Below are positions 1-8,347 of a stretch of 41,019 nt of DNA, in pieces. Each line of letters starts with the position of its first letter. Within the stretch, counting starts at the first letter, position 1. Both the position numbers and the translations under genes were made by a program. The stretch comes from a virus. Where the stretch lies: IMG/VR virus record IMGVR_UViG_3300025586_000014, positions 1 through 41,019 of that record; one strand, 5' to 3'. A model generated the notes under the pieces. That model did no database searches. It was given only the letters and a program-made list of their open reading frames with translations, and was not told where the DNA came from.

Positions 1-298
1 TGGCGTAGTCTCTAGACTGTTCTAAAACCTTTTCTCTATTTCTTTTCTTCCAATTCCTTTTAATCTCATTGGATCTTTCTCTATTTTCTTCTACCCATTT
101 ATTGTTGCTCTTATCACAACGTTCTTTATTTTTCTGATATTCTCGTTGCTTTATCTTTTTAGCTTTATCAGGATTTTTCTTTTTCCATTCCTTTTGTAAC
201 TTAGATAAACACTCTTTACATTTAGCTGTTACATTCCCTGACTTAGTTGTAAAACATTCTAATTCTTTACTTTCCTTGCATAAACTACATTTTTTCAT
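1..298 (-). CDS. HNH-type endonuclease, N-terminal part (truncated by window edge)
   Basis: An open frame of 99 codons starts with ATG at 298 and runs off the window. The protein begins MKKCSLCKESKELECF and has two Cys pairs (CSLC near residue 4, CKEC near 32), a zinc ribbon typical of small phage HNH endonucleases. A very basic helical stretch follows, with W-x-x-x-N-x-x-K style repeats. The HNH catalytic core would lie in the missing part, so the enzymatic call is inferred. It sits just downstream of the FCCH-like virion gene, where the other copy (40016-40735) is followed by a different gene. That pattern suggests a mobile gene present in only one strain. Confidence 0.6.
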   Translation of the reverse strand, partial: MKKCSLCKESKELECFTTKSGNVTAKCKECLSKLQKEWKKKNPDKAKKIKQREYQKNKERCDKSNNKWVEENRERSNEIKRNWKKRNREKVLEQSRDYA

Positions 299-302
299 AA
301 AG

Positions 303-333
303 CCCCATGGTAAAATAAAGTCTACCACAGGGG
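303..333 (-). other. Hairpin between the FCCH-like gene and the HNH gene
   Basis: CCCC (303-306) and TGGTA (308-312) pair with TACCA (323-327) and GGGG (330-333), leaving small internal mismatches and a 10-nt loop. On the minus strand it lies after the stop of the virion gene and directly before the HNH start. It may act as a weak terminator or processing site. There is no long T-run, so termination is not certain. Confidence 0.4.
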
Positions 334-360
334 ATATTTATTAGCAACTAGCCAATATCA

Positions 361-1086
361 TCATCCGATATCACCTAACGCAATGATTCTAGAACCATAT
401 CTAATACATTCTACAAACATCTGCTCGCCATTAGCCCCAACAACTGCAGTTCCCAGTGTTAGCTTATAAGTAATAGGATCAAAAGCAAAAGCACTGCTTA
501 ATGTTTGTGTACGAGATATGCCCATAACACTTCCACCAGACACATATGCTACATAAGCTGTAGAATCTATGTCTTCGCCAGTGATCACATCTTGTAATGA
601 GAATGTGTCATCTGTTAGAACAGTGATGCTATATCTTTTATTCACCAATTCGTCCATGCCACGAGCTGTGGTCATCTCAGGTCCAAGATCAGTTATACGA
701 ATTTCCCAACCTGTAGCCATTCCATGAGCTGTTGCTGTTACAACACAAGGATCAGCTTGAGTTATACCTGTAATAGCAGTTCTATAATCAGCTGCTCCAC
801 CTGAAGTATTAGCAACGGTAAAACCGTTAGTATCTTCAAATGTAAAGTTAAAGGATGAACCTCCTGTTGCAGAATCTATAACTTGTTGTTGATACGAATC
901 TGTATCAGTAGTTAATGTTCTTATCCAAGTAGATTTAGGAAATCCTCCTGCTGTACCTGTCCAATCAGTTAAATTGTGAACTACAACTTTATCTGGCTGG
1001 AAACCTAATGTTAAAGTGTAAGCGTTTCCGCCTGAAATATAGCTAAACGCTTCGGTCATTGTGCGACCTTCGAATAAATCTGACAT
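361..1086 (-). CDS. Virion-associated protein with E1-FCCH-like domain, allele A
   Basis: 241 residues; ATG at 1086 follows a clear AAGGAGAT site. Residues about 105-190 (TGITQADPCVVTATAHGMAT, then ...MDELVNKRYSITV...TFSLQ...STAYVAYVSGGSV) match the beta-rich 'ubiquitin-activating E1 FCCH-like' module common in phage tail and head proteins. The gene lies directly downstream of the major capsid gene, so a head decoration or head-completion role is likely but unproven. A second version (40016-40735) is nearly identical in the FCCH domain and C-terminus but differs strongly in the first 90 residues. The rest of the protein matches no family I know. Confidence 0.75.
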   Translation of the reverse strand: MSDLFEGRTMTEAFSYISGGNAYTLTLGFQPDKVVVHNLTDWTGTAGGFPKSTWIRTLTTDTDSYQQQVIDSATGGSSFNFTFEDTNGFTVANTSGGAADYRTAITGITQADPCVVTATAHGMATGWEIRITDLGPEMTTARGMDELVNKRYSITVLTDDTFSLQDVITGEDIDSTAYVAYVSGGSVMGISRTQTLSSAFAFDPITYKLTLGTAVVGANGEQMFVECIRYGSRIIALGDIG

Positions 1087-1104
1087 AATTTTTATCTCCT
1101 TATA

Positions 1105-2037
1105 TTACGCTTTTGTTGAAAGCAATGTTACGATGTGTGAATCATCAAGAATTGCTGCGTTAAAATAAGCAGTGAATCCCATTGATTGGAATCTATTAAG
1201 ATAATCGTTAAATCCTAGTGGCTTTAAGATCATTTCAGTAGATACTTCATCAAGTCCTACATATCCATATGCGTTTGCACCAACAAAAGTGTTGTTGTAA
1301 ACTGGAGCTGCATCTGTTGAAACTTTTACTAAAGTAGATGTAACCCATCTAGCTTCATCAGTTGAACCAAATTCTGATTTTAATACAGCTTCTTGGCTAC
1401 CGTATTGAGAAGTAGGCATGAACGCATCTAAAGCTCTAATATCTGGCTTCATTTTTACGTGAGCATTAACCCAAAATGCAGCTTCTACTGGTCCTGTTCC
1501 AAAACGACTTGATCCATCAATTGTTGGAGTCATTTTTTCTGTGTTATTTTCATCTAAATATGCAATTGCTCTATTAACATCTGTTTGAGTTAATTCTGTT
1601 ATCGCATTTCCGTTAACACCACTAAGACAAGAAATTTGTGCAACGCCAGAATCCCAAACATCTCTTGTTACTTTGTCTAGCATAGTGTGCATGCACTGAG
1701 AAAGGTTATCAGCGGTTTCGCTTGCTGTATCATCTTCAACTACTAACAATACTTTTCTAGAAAGTAAAACTACTTTTCCAAATTCTTGTACTGTTACGTT
1801 GATATCAAATTTGTTGATTTGTTCAGGTGCTGGATCAGCATCTTCAGAAAGAACAACTGGGTCAGAATTCAAGTTTTCTTGTCTTCTAAACGCCATTGTA
1901 TCAGTGTTTTTTTGTGGTAAGGTAAAAGCTCTACCAAATAGATTGTGGTTATTGTTAGGCTTTGATCTTTGTAATAAAGCTCTATGCGCCCATCTGTTGG
2001 ACATAGAACCATATTGTGTGGTTGTTGTTACACCCAT
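1105..2037 (-). CDS. Major capsid protein, N4-gp56 family
   Basis: 310 residues, beginning MGVTTTTQYGSMSNRW. It fits the N4-gp56 / Phage_capsid_3 type of HK97-fold capsid proteins: an N-terminal arm, the 'INKFDINVTVQEFGKVVLLS' segment, a helix with DVWDSG, and a C-terminal domain with AYGYVGLDEVS and the closing DDSHIVTLLSTKA. It would form the icosahedral shell. Upstream lie the scaffold-like gene (2061-2705) and the portal, the usual head order. A GGAG-like site precedes ATG 2037. A second 3' part of this gene lies at 40754-41019; the protein is the same except for T to A in the last ten residues, while the DNA outside the 127-bp identical block shows about 17 mismatches in 139 bases. Confidence 0.9.
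   Translation of the reverse strand: MGVTTTTQYGSMSNRWAHRALLQRSKPNNNHNLFGRAFTLPQKNTDTMAFRRQENLNSDPVVLSEDADPAPEQINKFDINVTVQEFGKVVLLSRKVLLVVEDDTASETADNLSQCMHTMLDKVTRDVWDSGVAQISCLSGVNGNAITELTQTDVNRAIAYLDENNTEKMTPTIDGSSRFGTGPVEAAFWVNAHVKMKPDIRALDAFMPTSQYGSQEAVLKSEFGSTDEARWVTSTLVKVSTDAAPVYNNTFVGANAYGYVGLDEVSTEMILKPLGFNDYLNRFQSMGFTAYFNAAILDDSHIVTLLSTKA
1244..1370. repeat. 127-bp exact direct repeat, copy 1 (inside major capsid gene)
   Basis: Bases 1244-1370 are identical to 40893-41019, the last 127 bases of the window. The match stops exactly at the window end on one side and at a T/C mismatch (1243 versus 40892) on the other. 127 is also a common largest k-mer in short-read assembly, so this is probably a graph junction and not a biological repeat. 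Confidence 0.9.
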
Positions 2038-2060
2038 ATAATATCTCCATATTGGAGGCC

Positions 2061-2705
2061 TTACCTACGACTACGCTTAGAATTCCTCCACACTACAAAT
2101 TCAGAATCTGTCATGTTCATTACATCTACAGCTTGATTCATCGCCGCTGCCTTAGGGACTCCAGAAGGTGAATTCGGGGTGTCCTTTTTAGGTGCCGGCG
2201 TAGCACTTAACGCTGTTTTCTGCTTTGGACTTAATTTATCCATTAATTCCCATGACTCTTCATATCTGTTTGGCGCTGCTTCTATTGCTGCCGCTAAGTT
2301 TGGTCTCTTTTTTAAAAAGTTAGCTAATTTTTCGTTTATTGCTTCTGCTTTCTCTGGGTTTTGACGTATCCATGCCTTCTCTTCGACATCTCTCATCATT
2401 TGAACTTGCTGCTGTCTTAATTCAGCTTTTGTAACAGGTTCATATTGACTGTCGTCTTCTTCCTGAGCTGCAGGCGTTTGCATCTGTTTTAATTGATGCT
2501 CTCTATACATTTTAAGTTCGCCTTCTGCGTCTTGTCTTTTTCTTCGCTCCTTTTGAAGCGCTGAAAGAGGGACGTTTTGCTCTTGTTGAACTTCTTCTTT
2601 AGTCTCAGCAGTTTCAACCGCTTGAGTTTCATTAACAGGCATTTCTTGTATGTTCTCTTGAACTACTTCTTGTGCTTGCTCTTGTACAGCTTCGGTATCT
2701 GTCAT
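2061..2705 (-). CDS. Capsid scaffolding-like protein
   Basis: 214 residues from ATG 2705, chosen because GGGAGAT lies six bases upstream; a longer frame to 2780 lacks such a site. The protein is highly charged and Gln/Glu-rich at the N-terminus (MTDTEAVQEQAQEVVQENIQ) and has a predicted coiled coil around residues 50-90. A helical stretch with WIRQNPEKAEAINEKLANFL follows, then a short tail ending WRNSKRSRR. Composition and position, between portal and capsid genes and immediately upstream of the capsid gene, are typical of scaffolds in N4-gp56-capsid phages. The basic C-terminus would fit a capsid-binding end. There is no sequence-specific scaffold motif, so the call rests on context. Confidence 0.6.
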   Translation of the reverse strand: MTDTEAVQEQAQEVVQENIQEMPVNETQAVETAETKEEVQQEQNVPLSALQKERRKRQDAEGELKMYREHQLKQMQTPAAQEEDDSQYEPVTKAELRQQQVQMMRDVEEKAWIRQNPEKAEAINEKLANFLKKRPNLAAAIEAAPNRYEESWELMDKLSPKQKTALSATPAPKKDTPNSPSGVPKAAAMNQAVDVMNMTDSEFVVWRNSKRSRR

Positions 2706-2739
2706 ATATTTATCTCCCGATTTAGCGTAAGATAGCCTC

Positions 2740-3129
2740 TTACGATGGCATTGCGCCCTTTGCTTGTAGGTAGGCGACACCTTCTTTATTAAATTCTATT
2801 TTTAGCTTCTCACCTTTCATCTTGGGAGCTACCATCCATAGAAGTTCTTTAATCCCTCTAGAATTTGAGACAAAATACACAAGTGTATTGCTTCTAAAAC
2901 TAGGCAGTTGTTTTGTTAACTTAGGTTCATCAACGCGAAATACTGTTTGATCATTTGAATCAAACTTCGCATGTAATGTAAGGAAATAAGTTCCTTTAAT
3001 ATGTCCATGTGAACTAACGACATCATCAACGATTTTGTTTATAGATTTTTTTAACGAGGCCCTCTCCTCAACAAATTCTGATGGTAGTATTAGGTTAGTA
3101 ACTGGATCTTGCATCATTCGTGTTGACAT
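2740..3129 (-). CDS. Conserved small head-region protein, function unknown
   Basis: 129 residues, starting MSTRMMQDPVTNLILPSEFVEER. It has a helical N-terminal third and a mixed C-terminal part with KLKIEFNKEGVAYLQAKGA. No catalytic motif, Cys pair or membrane segment is seen. It is the third gene of the portal-to-capsid run and ends 35 bases before the scaffold start. Head assembly or an assembly-associated role is inferred only from position. Confidence 0.7.
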   Translation of the reverse strand: MSTRMMQDPVTNLILPSEFVEERASLKKSINKIVDDVVSSHGHIKGTYFLTLHAKFDSNDQTVFRVDEPKLTKQLPSFRSNTLVYFVSNSRGIKELLWMVAPKMKGEKLKIEFNKEGVAYLQAKGAMPS

Positions 3130-3141
3130 AGTAAACCTGCT

Positions 3142-3327
3142 TTACATTCCGCTCTTGCCACGTAGTGACTCTTTCTGAGCGTGTGCTTTTTGTAATAGCC
3201 TGTTGGCCTTCATAGCGTCTGGGTTAGAACTTGGTCCACATTGAGAACTTGTTCTTGATGGCTGACCCATAGGATTATCCTTAGTGGAATACATTCCTTT
3301 TCCAGAGCTTAAAGATGTTTTTTTCAT
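3142..3327 (-). CDS. Small conserved phage protein downstream of portal
   Basis: 61 residues from ATG 3327; AAGGAG lies about eight bases upstream, so the GTG at 3333 is not needed. The sequence (MKKTSLSSGKGMYSTKDNP, later MKANRLLQKAHAQKESLRGK) is basic and Ser/Gly-rich, with a short helix near the end. Small proteins of this style often accompany portal genes in podovirus-like phages; no function is established that I know of. It starts nine bases after the portal stop, so translation is probably coupled. Confidence 0.65.
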   Translation of the reverse strand: MKKTSLSSGKGMYSTKDNPMGQPSRTSSQCGPSSNPDAMKANRLLQKAHAQKESLRGKSGM

Positions 3328-3336
3328 AAACACTCC

Positions 3337-5466
3337 TTATTGTTGTTGATTTATGCCCTCTGTAGGCGGTGATTGTTGCTGAGCTTGAGAAGATTGTTGC
3401 GGCTGTTCTATTTCTGATTCAGCATCAACTAGCTCCTCTTTGCGAGCTGTCATTTCTTGCTCTTGCACATGTATCTGATTAACAAGCTCTAACGCCTGTA
3501 TCAATCTATCTTCATGTAGTTTTGAAAGCTCAACGATAGCTTTAGCTTTGTTAAGTTCTGCAAGACTTTGATTTTGAACAGCTTCAGAAGTTCTCTCTAT
3601 TCTTAGACCTTCGTTTGCATCTGCTCTAGTTCCTCTTTCGTGTGCTAATGCGTATTTCTCGGCAGTTGTTGCTTCTACTAAAGCGTCTTGTTTAGCTTGC
3701 TGTTCTTGTTGTTGCTGCTGTGCTTGTTGTTCGTTTTGTTCAATAGCATTTTGAAGATCCGACATGCCCGCCATCTGTAGAGATTTGACAATTTCAGATT
3801 GTGGAACATCAACAATACCTTCACGTTTAAGATTTACTAATTCATAATAATAAGCGTCTTTTTGTGACTGAGAGCGTACGCCTTCTTTTACTACTGCATC
3901 GTATTGCTCAAACTCTTTTTCGTAGAATTGCTCTGTTGGCTCTTCTCCTATGATTCGCTTTACTTTTCCAGGGGGATAATGATTTTGGATTGCTTTAAGA
4001 ACTAAACCACCAATAACTTTTTGTGTTACTTCAACATTATCAAATATCTTTCTGTTAGTTCTAAGTCCTTGACCTATACGTACTTGTGCAAGTCTTCCAG
4101 AAATCTGAGTATTTCCTGCGTCATCAACCCCAAGAACAGATTCATTAACGTTTGATAATGTAAGAGTTAGTTGATCTAAAACATTTTGATATTCAATTAA
4201 TGCAGGATTAGCACTACCGCCTTGTAACTCTTGAACTGAATTTAAACCTTCAGGAGCATTTTCAGGGTCAACACCAATTATTTTATTCTGTCCAGATTGT
4301 TGTAGGTCTTCTACGTCTGGAACGGATCCAATTAAATACTTGTAGCCAGTAGAGATTGTACTATCCATCATATCCACAATCTTCATGTGTCGTTTGTTGA
4401 ATTGCCTTTGAGCTGAATACATTGTAGAAGCTAAACCTTGTATTCTTTGTGATGGCTCCCAAATACTTGGCTCCATATAGCATAATACAGGTGCAAAAGG
4501 GAATGTTTGGTTAATACCCGTTTTATCTTCACCCGTATAAACTGGCTGACCATTCAACATAATATTTAATTCAACGTAATCTCTATCTACTGATTGAATA
4601 TCAACGATTGGAGGCAGTTCTCGCTTGTCTAACCCTAATTCGTTGGCCTCTTCGTGTAGCTTCTTAATTCTATGTACGCCAAGTTCTAACTTTTTCCTTT
4701 CTTCGGTTTCTAAATCGGTTATATCTCTATAATATGAGCTCTGTTCATCAACTAAGAATTTTCTTCTCTTAGTTATCTTTCTGTAGTACTGGTCGTATGC
4801 CATAAGGTTTCGATTTCTGCTAAGTACCGTAAAATTAGGATGATATGATAAAAATTTGTCGTCTCTAAAAGATGATTGAATATCTTCTATTTGCTTTTGA
4901 TCTACGAAAGGCAACAGTCTTCCAATAAGATTACGATCTATTAGGTCTCTTGTTATGGCAAAGCCACAATCTTTAAGGTCTATACGTTCAAAGGTAGGAT
5001 CAAGATAGAAAGAGTTATATGTGCGCTTGAAGAAACTGATCTCGCCATTAATGAAATCCCTTGAATAGTCCATTCGAAGGCCACACAAAGATAAACCAGA
5101 TTTAAAGCCCTCATCGCAAGCGTCTAAAAACGTGCTATAGCCTTCGCCCTTATCCCATGTATAATAACTAAGCTTTGTGAATTGATCCGCTGTCTTTTGA
5201 TCGCTTCCTTCAACTGGAGATATAACGATACTATTTAGATTATCTCGTAGATAACCAGAAAAGAACTGCAAAGGTCTTCTCATGATATTAAGCTCTAATG
5301 GCTCCCTGCCTTCTTTCTGCAATGCTCTAAGCTCAGAATTTGACCAGGTATAACCAGATTGGGCTAAGGTGTAAACTTGAGCGTTTTTTACAAACGGACT
5401 CCAATAATCTTGTGCGTATCTATAATTTTCCTGGAACTCACCGAGCAACTCTCTATCATTTAACAT
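3337..5466 (-). CDS. Portal protein, P22-type
   Basis: 709 residues, close to the length of the P22 portal. The N-terminal half has the family features: NIMRRPLQFFSGYLRDN, ...KTADQFTKLSYYTWDKGEG..., SGLSLCGLRMDYSRD, and a NSFYLDPTF motif before a stem/clip region. The C-terminal 150 residues are Gln/Glu-rich coiled coil, like the barrel of P22-type portals. It forms the dodecameric ring at the capsid vertex through which DNA is packaged and ejected and to which the gp4-like adaptor binds. It leads the head gene run and is preceded by a 197-bp divergent intergenic region. Confidence 0.88.
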   Translation of the reverse strand: MLNDRELLGEFQENYRYAQDYWSPFVKNAQVYTLAQSGYTWSNSELRALQKEGREPLELNIMRRPLQFFSGYLRDNLNSIVISPVEGSDQKTADQFTKLSYYTWDKGEGYSTFLDACDEGFKSGLSLCGLRMDYSRDFINGEISFFKRTYNSFYLDPTFERIDLKDCGFAITRDLIDRNLIGRLLPFVDQKQIEDIQSSFRDDKFLSYHPNFTVLSRNRNLMAYDQYYRKITKRRKFLVDEQSSYYRDITDLETEERKKLELGVHRIKKLHEEANELGLDKRELPPIVDIQSVDRDYVELNIMLNGQPVYTGEDKTGINQTFPFAPVLCYMEPSIWEPSQRIQGLASTMYSAQRQFNKRHMKIVDMMDSTISTGYKYLIGSVPDVEDLQQSGQNKIIGVDPENAPEGLNSVQELQGGSANPALIEYQNVLDQLTLTLSNVNESVLGVDDAGNTQISGRLAQVRIGQGLRTNRKIFDNVEVTQKVIGGLVLKAIQNHYPPGKVKRIIGEEPTEQFYEKEFEQYDAVVKEGVRSQSQKDAYYYELVNLKREGIVDVPQSEIVKSLQMAGMSDLQNAIEQNEQQAQQQQQEQQAKQDALVEATTAEKYALAHERGTRADANEGLRIERTSEAVQNQSLAELNKAKAIVELSKLHEDRLIQALELVNQIHVQEQEMTARKEELVDAESEIEQPQQSSQAQQQSPPTEGINQQQ

Positions 5467-5500
5467 AAGGCTCTTAATCTAAGATGGTTTACTTGAATTA

Positions 5501-5529
5501 AAAGTATATTTATGATATGATGTTGTCAA
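5501..5529 (-). promoter_or_regulatory. Candidate promoter for the portal-capsid run
   Basis: On the minus strand a consensus TTGACA lies at 5524-5529. A TACTTT -10 candidate (5501-5506) gives 17-bp spacing; TATACT (5503-5508) is a better hexamer but gives only 15 bp. It is located 35-60 bases upstream of the portal start. Good -35, doubtful -10. Confidence 0.4.
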
Positions 5530-5552
5530 TGGTATTAAGAATATAAAAGGTT

Positions 5553-5565
5553 ATGTTATAACAGT
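5553..5565. promoter_or_regulatory. Palindromic operator-like site, copy 1
   Basis: ATGTTATAACAGT contains the perfect palindrome TGTTATAACA (5554-5563). The same 13 bases occur at 12825-12837, over the promoter of the Cro-like gene. Here the site lies between the portal and the plus-strand HTH gene. A common regulator is plausible. Confidence 0.4.
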
Positions 5566-5597
5566 TTAGAGCAAATAATTATAAAAGACTAAATATA

Positions 5598-5626
5598 TTG
5601 CTAGCGTTTTTTCAATATGATATGTT
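5598..5626 (+). promoter_or_regulatory. Candidate promoter for the 70-residue HTH gene
   Basis: TTGCTA (5598-5603), 17-bp spacer, TATGTT (5621-5626), 38 bases before the ATG at 5664. Only a moderate match to sigma70 consensus in an AT-rich region. Confidence 0.3.
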
Positions 5627-5663
5627 TATATTTATACTTATTATCTAAAACTATGGTGTTAAA

Positions 5664-5876
5664 ATGACTGAAGCTAATTCAAGTTTTGAAATTCCAACTC
5701 TTCTTACAATAAGACAGTTCGCTGATAAGCATAAATTTATTTCTGAAGCTGGAATTAGGACTCTAATTTTTAAACAAGAACCTACTATCTCTCAATGTAT
5801 TGTTAGAATCTATAGCCGTATTTATCTTGATGAAAAAAAATTCTTTTCTTATTTAATGAACAAAAAAAAGAATTAG
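5664..5876 (+). CDS. Small helix-turn-helix (excisionase/MerR-like) DNA-binding protein
   Basis: 70 residues. The core, TIRQFADKHKFISEAGIRTL followed by a ...IVRIYSRIYLDEKKFFSYLM segment, matches a common prophage family of small winged-helix proteins (pattern 'FaekHp.itesglR...r.gr.v.idedkFf.wv'). These are usually annotated as excisionase- or regulator-like. It lies alone on the plus strand, convergent with and overlapping by four bases the end of the large terminase gene. It has no strong Shine-Dalgarno site. It could regulate the divergent portal promoter through the palindrome at 5553; that link is inference. Confidence 0.65.
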   Translation: MTEANSSFEIPTLLTIRQFADKHKFISEAGIRTLIFKQEPTISQCIVRIYSRIYLDEKKFFSYLMNKKKN

Positions 5877-7384
5877 AAAATGTTTCGTCTAGTCTCTGTA
5901 GCTTTCTTGTGGCGGTCTAATGCTCCTGAAAAAGAACCTGCTTTTTCGATGTGATCTACTGCTTGACACATATAAATAAAGCTATCTGCGTGGTTAACCT
6001 CTATACCTTCATGCTCTTTTTCTAGATACTTCCCGTATTGTTCGCTCCATTTCTTTCTAAACTTCATTAGCTTATTAATATATGGTTTAACTCTTTTCAA
6101 AGCAAAAACGCATCTATCCATCTTTATTTTAGCATTGTTAATATTTAAGTTCTTATCGGTTCTCTTTAGAACAACAATTCTAGTGTTAGTATGTTCCATA
6201 TAACGTTTAAAGTCTCTTTCATATGTGTTTTCTACTACTATGCCATCTCTTTTAGCTGCATCATGAGGTAAGTATATTGTCTTATAAATATATTTCTTAT
6301 CGTTGAGTAAGAAGTTACAATAAAAATCTACACCTTTGTTATTGTCCTCATAGTAATCTATAACCCTTATCTCACCATGTACAACCTGAAAGAAGGTTAT
6401 TACCGTTAGATCATTAACGCCAATGTCCATTGATATATAAACAGGTTCTAAAGCGTCATATAACGGTATATTTAGCATTCTATTCTCATTATAGACCTTC
6501 TCTATGTGTTGTTGGAAGTAATAGGCGTCAGAGTTGCTTAAAAAGCTTTCTGCTATAGTACTACAAAATTCTTGCCTTATCTTATCGCCAAGTATAGATT
6601 TTTGGTGAGCGTACCAGTTTCTTTGTTCATTATCTATAGTACAATCAAGTTCTTTCTCTATCTTCTCAAAGTACTCTTTAAGCTCATAATCTATCGTTAC
6701 AGGTTGTTGCATACGATAGTTTTTTTCTTGCAACCAATTAAAAAAGAACAACTTATAGCTAAGAGGAGAAAGGTTGTCGTTGCCTTCTTGTACTGAGTGC
6801 ATAACCATTTCGTAAAAGTACGACTCCGAACCCTCAGCGGTGGACTCAATTATAACTTGTCCGTCAATTGGAACAGCTTGCAGCGTTCCAGTCACTACCT
6901 CATCAGCTTTGATTGGATTTCTAGCACATGTTTTGCCAAATTCAGATATTAAAATTGCTTGATAAGATCCTCCTCTTAAAGTTGTATCAACTCTAAGAAA
7001 TGATCCGTTCTTAAATGTTATCTCTCTAGCGCTTCTTTGTACCACTCCAGCCAATTGTTTCATTTCAGGCTTAAGATTGTCCAAGGCATGCCCTAAAATG
7101 CGTTTAAAGATGTGTTGCGCATGTTCTAAGCTATATGAGACAATGCCAGCGGAAAGATTAGAGTTAAATATTGTTTCGTCAAGCATATACAATACAGCAA
7201 ATGTGCTCATTCCAAGCTGCCGACTTTTCAAAATAAGATTTCTATTATGTAATCCTTTAAGCACTTCTCGTTGAACTGGATTCATTACAAACTTGATCGA
7301 ATCACCCTGTTTGTCCACGATGCGATAAAGGTTATTCATGCGCCAAGTCTTGTCGTCTAGTAATGTTAGGTCTTCTTTCGTCAT
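5873..7384 (-). CDS. Terminase large subunit (ATPase-nuclease)
   Basis: 503 residues. The ATPase domain has an atypical Walker A KSRQLGMST (53-61) and Walker B ILISEF with catalytic Glu148 (144-149), then a coupling-type IIESTAEG (178-185). The RNase H-like nuclease domain shows YISMDIG with Asp320, LPHDAAKRDG with Asp374, and HADSF with Asp467, three acidic positions as expected for metal binding. It packages DNA through the portal and cuts headfuls or sites. Its start overlaps the stop of the upstream zinc-ribbon gene (ATGA at 7381-7384). The small subunit gene is about 2.2 kb away, which is unusual. Confidence 0.9.
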   Translation of the reverse strand: MTKEDLTLLDDKTWRMNNLYRIVDKQGDSIKFVMNPVQREVLKGLHNRNLILKSRQLGMSTFAVLYMLDETIFNSNLSAGIVSYSLEHAQHIFKRILGHALDNLKPEMKQLAGVVQRSAREITFKNGSFLRVDTTLRGGSYQAILISEFGKTCARNPIKADEVVTGTLQAVPIDGQVIIESTAEGSESYFYEMVMHSVQEGNDNLSPLSYKLFFFNWLQEKNYRMQQPVTIDYELKEYFEKIEKELDCTIDNEQRNWYAHQKSILGDKIRQEFCSTIAESFLSNSDAYYFQQHIEKVYNENRMLNIPLYDALEPVYISMDIGVNDLTVITFFQVVHGEIRVIDYYEDNNKGVDFYCNFLLNDKKYIYKTIYLPHDAAKRDGIVVENTYERDFKRYMEHTNTRIVVLKRTDKNLNINNAKIKMDRCVFALKRVKPYINKLMKFRKKWSEQYGKYLEKEHEGIEVNHADSFIYMCQAVDHIEKAGSFSGALDRHKKATETRRNIF

Positions 7385-7812
7385 CTCTTACCCCTTATAT
7401 ATCTACAAGCAAATTTTTCGTCCATTATTCGCATATATTCTGCTCGTCTATTCAATTCTTTGAGCGAAACACCTTTTCTAATAACAATCTCTTTTGTGTT
7501 ATCATATATTTTAGCTTTGTGCGTTTTGGCATATTGACAGGCATAACATGTAGCATCACTCCGTATTTGACCAGATATCCTTATTGCCTTATTGCAAATT
7601 GAACACTTGCCATTAGATCGACTATCTAACTCTAGTTTGATTTGCTCATCTTCTTTTGCACATTTGTCTGAACAAAATAATTGATATGGTGTAGTCACCT
7701 TAAAGACTCTATGACATTTCATACAATGTATTCTATCACACTGCCTTTTGTGAAAGTCTGTAGTTTCAAATGTTATAAAACACAATTCGCACTTTTTTTT
7801 GTAGATCGTCAT
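7381..7812 (-). CDS. Multi-zinc-ribbon protein upstream of large terminase
   Basis: 143 residues from ATG 7812; GTG 7827 is an alternative and neither has a strong Shine-Dalgarno site. It carries at least five Cys/His pairs: CELC, CDRIHCMKC, CSDKC, CSICN and CYAC, suggesting two or three stacked zinc ribbons, with a basic C-terminus ending CRYIRGKR. This resembles the recruitment half of phage HNH or zinc-finger proteins, but there is no HNH catalytic triad. It overlaps the terminase start by four bases, so the two are co-translated. A DNA- or RNA-binding role linked to packaging is possible; function is unknown. Confidence 0.6.
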   Translation of the reverse strand: MTIYKKKCELCFITFETTDFHKRQCDRIHCMKCHRVFKVTTPYQLFCSDKCAKEDEQIKLELDSRSNGKCSICNKAIRISGQIRSDATCYACQYAKTHKAKIYDNTKEIVIRKGVSLKELNRRAEYMRIMDEKFACRYIRGKR

Positions 7813-7888
7813 CGCTTTTATCCACACGGTGAGGGTTTGAGACTAAGTCTCTAAGTTTGTTTGGTTTATGATTTCTTGTTTTTCCACT

Positions 7889-8089
7889 TCATACTTCGAA
7901 TTTAACCCCCTTAGGTGGCTCATCATTCTTTTCGTGGTGAGATTTTAGCAAAAGTTCTTCCGTAAACAAAATGCTAGTCCCGCAATTCCTGCATTCCATA
8001 TGACCACCGACCGACATGAAACACTTGCTATCACCTGTACCTTTCATTAAAACCTGTCCGCATTTATCACATTGTATTTTATAGCTCAT
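7889..8089 (-). CDS. Small zinc-ribbon protein
   Basis: 66 residues with CDKCG (residues 7-11) and CRNCG (33-37), a classic four-Cys ribbon. It overlaps the stop of the upstream gene by ATGA (8086-8089), so the pair is translationally coupled. Function unknown. Confidence 0.6.
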   Translation of the reverse strand: MSYKIQCDKCGQVLMKGTGDSKCFMSVGGHMECRNCGTSILFTEELLLKSHHEKNDEPPKGVKFEV

Positions 8090-8277
8090 CTTTTCGCTCC
8101 TTCTTTTTTGATTTTATCCGAAGCTCCGAAACACTCTTCACAATAAAAATAGTGTTCTGATCTACCTTTATCATCTTCACCGGGCATCCAATAACCACTA
8201 GAACTTGTAAACATTTCTTTACAACGTGAACATTCGCAATCTTTGTTCTCTTCATCTTCATCTTCATCATTATTCAT
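8086..8277 (-). CDS. Acidic small zinc-ribbon protein
   Basis: 63 residues. A very acidic start (MNNDEDEDEENKD) is followed by CECSRC, then GYWMPGEDDKG and CEEC: a ribbon with CxxC pairs near residues 15 and 46. It is the first of three adjacent minus-strand zinc-ribbon genes reading toward the large terminase. A second frame over the same DNA (8079-8270) lacks these features and is a shadow. Confidence 0.55.
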   Translation of the reverse strand: MNNDEDEDEENKDCECSRCKEMFTSSSGYWMPGEDDKGRSEHYFYCEECFGASDKIKKEGAKR

Positions 8278-8347
8278 TACTTTTGATCCTCTTCATCTTA
8301 CCGAAATTTGCAATGTGCAAAAAATGCACGTTACCTATCATATCCCA

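Noticed and set aside
8079-8270. Alternative minus-strand frame over the acidic zinc-ribbon gene
   Set aside because: The frame starting at 8277 keeps CxxC pairs and the ATGA coupling with the next gene; this one has neither.
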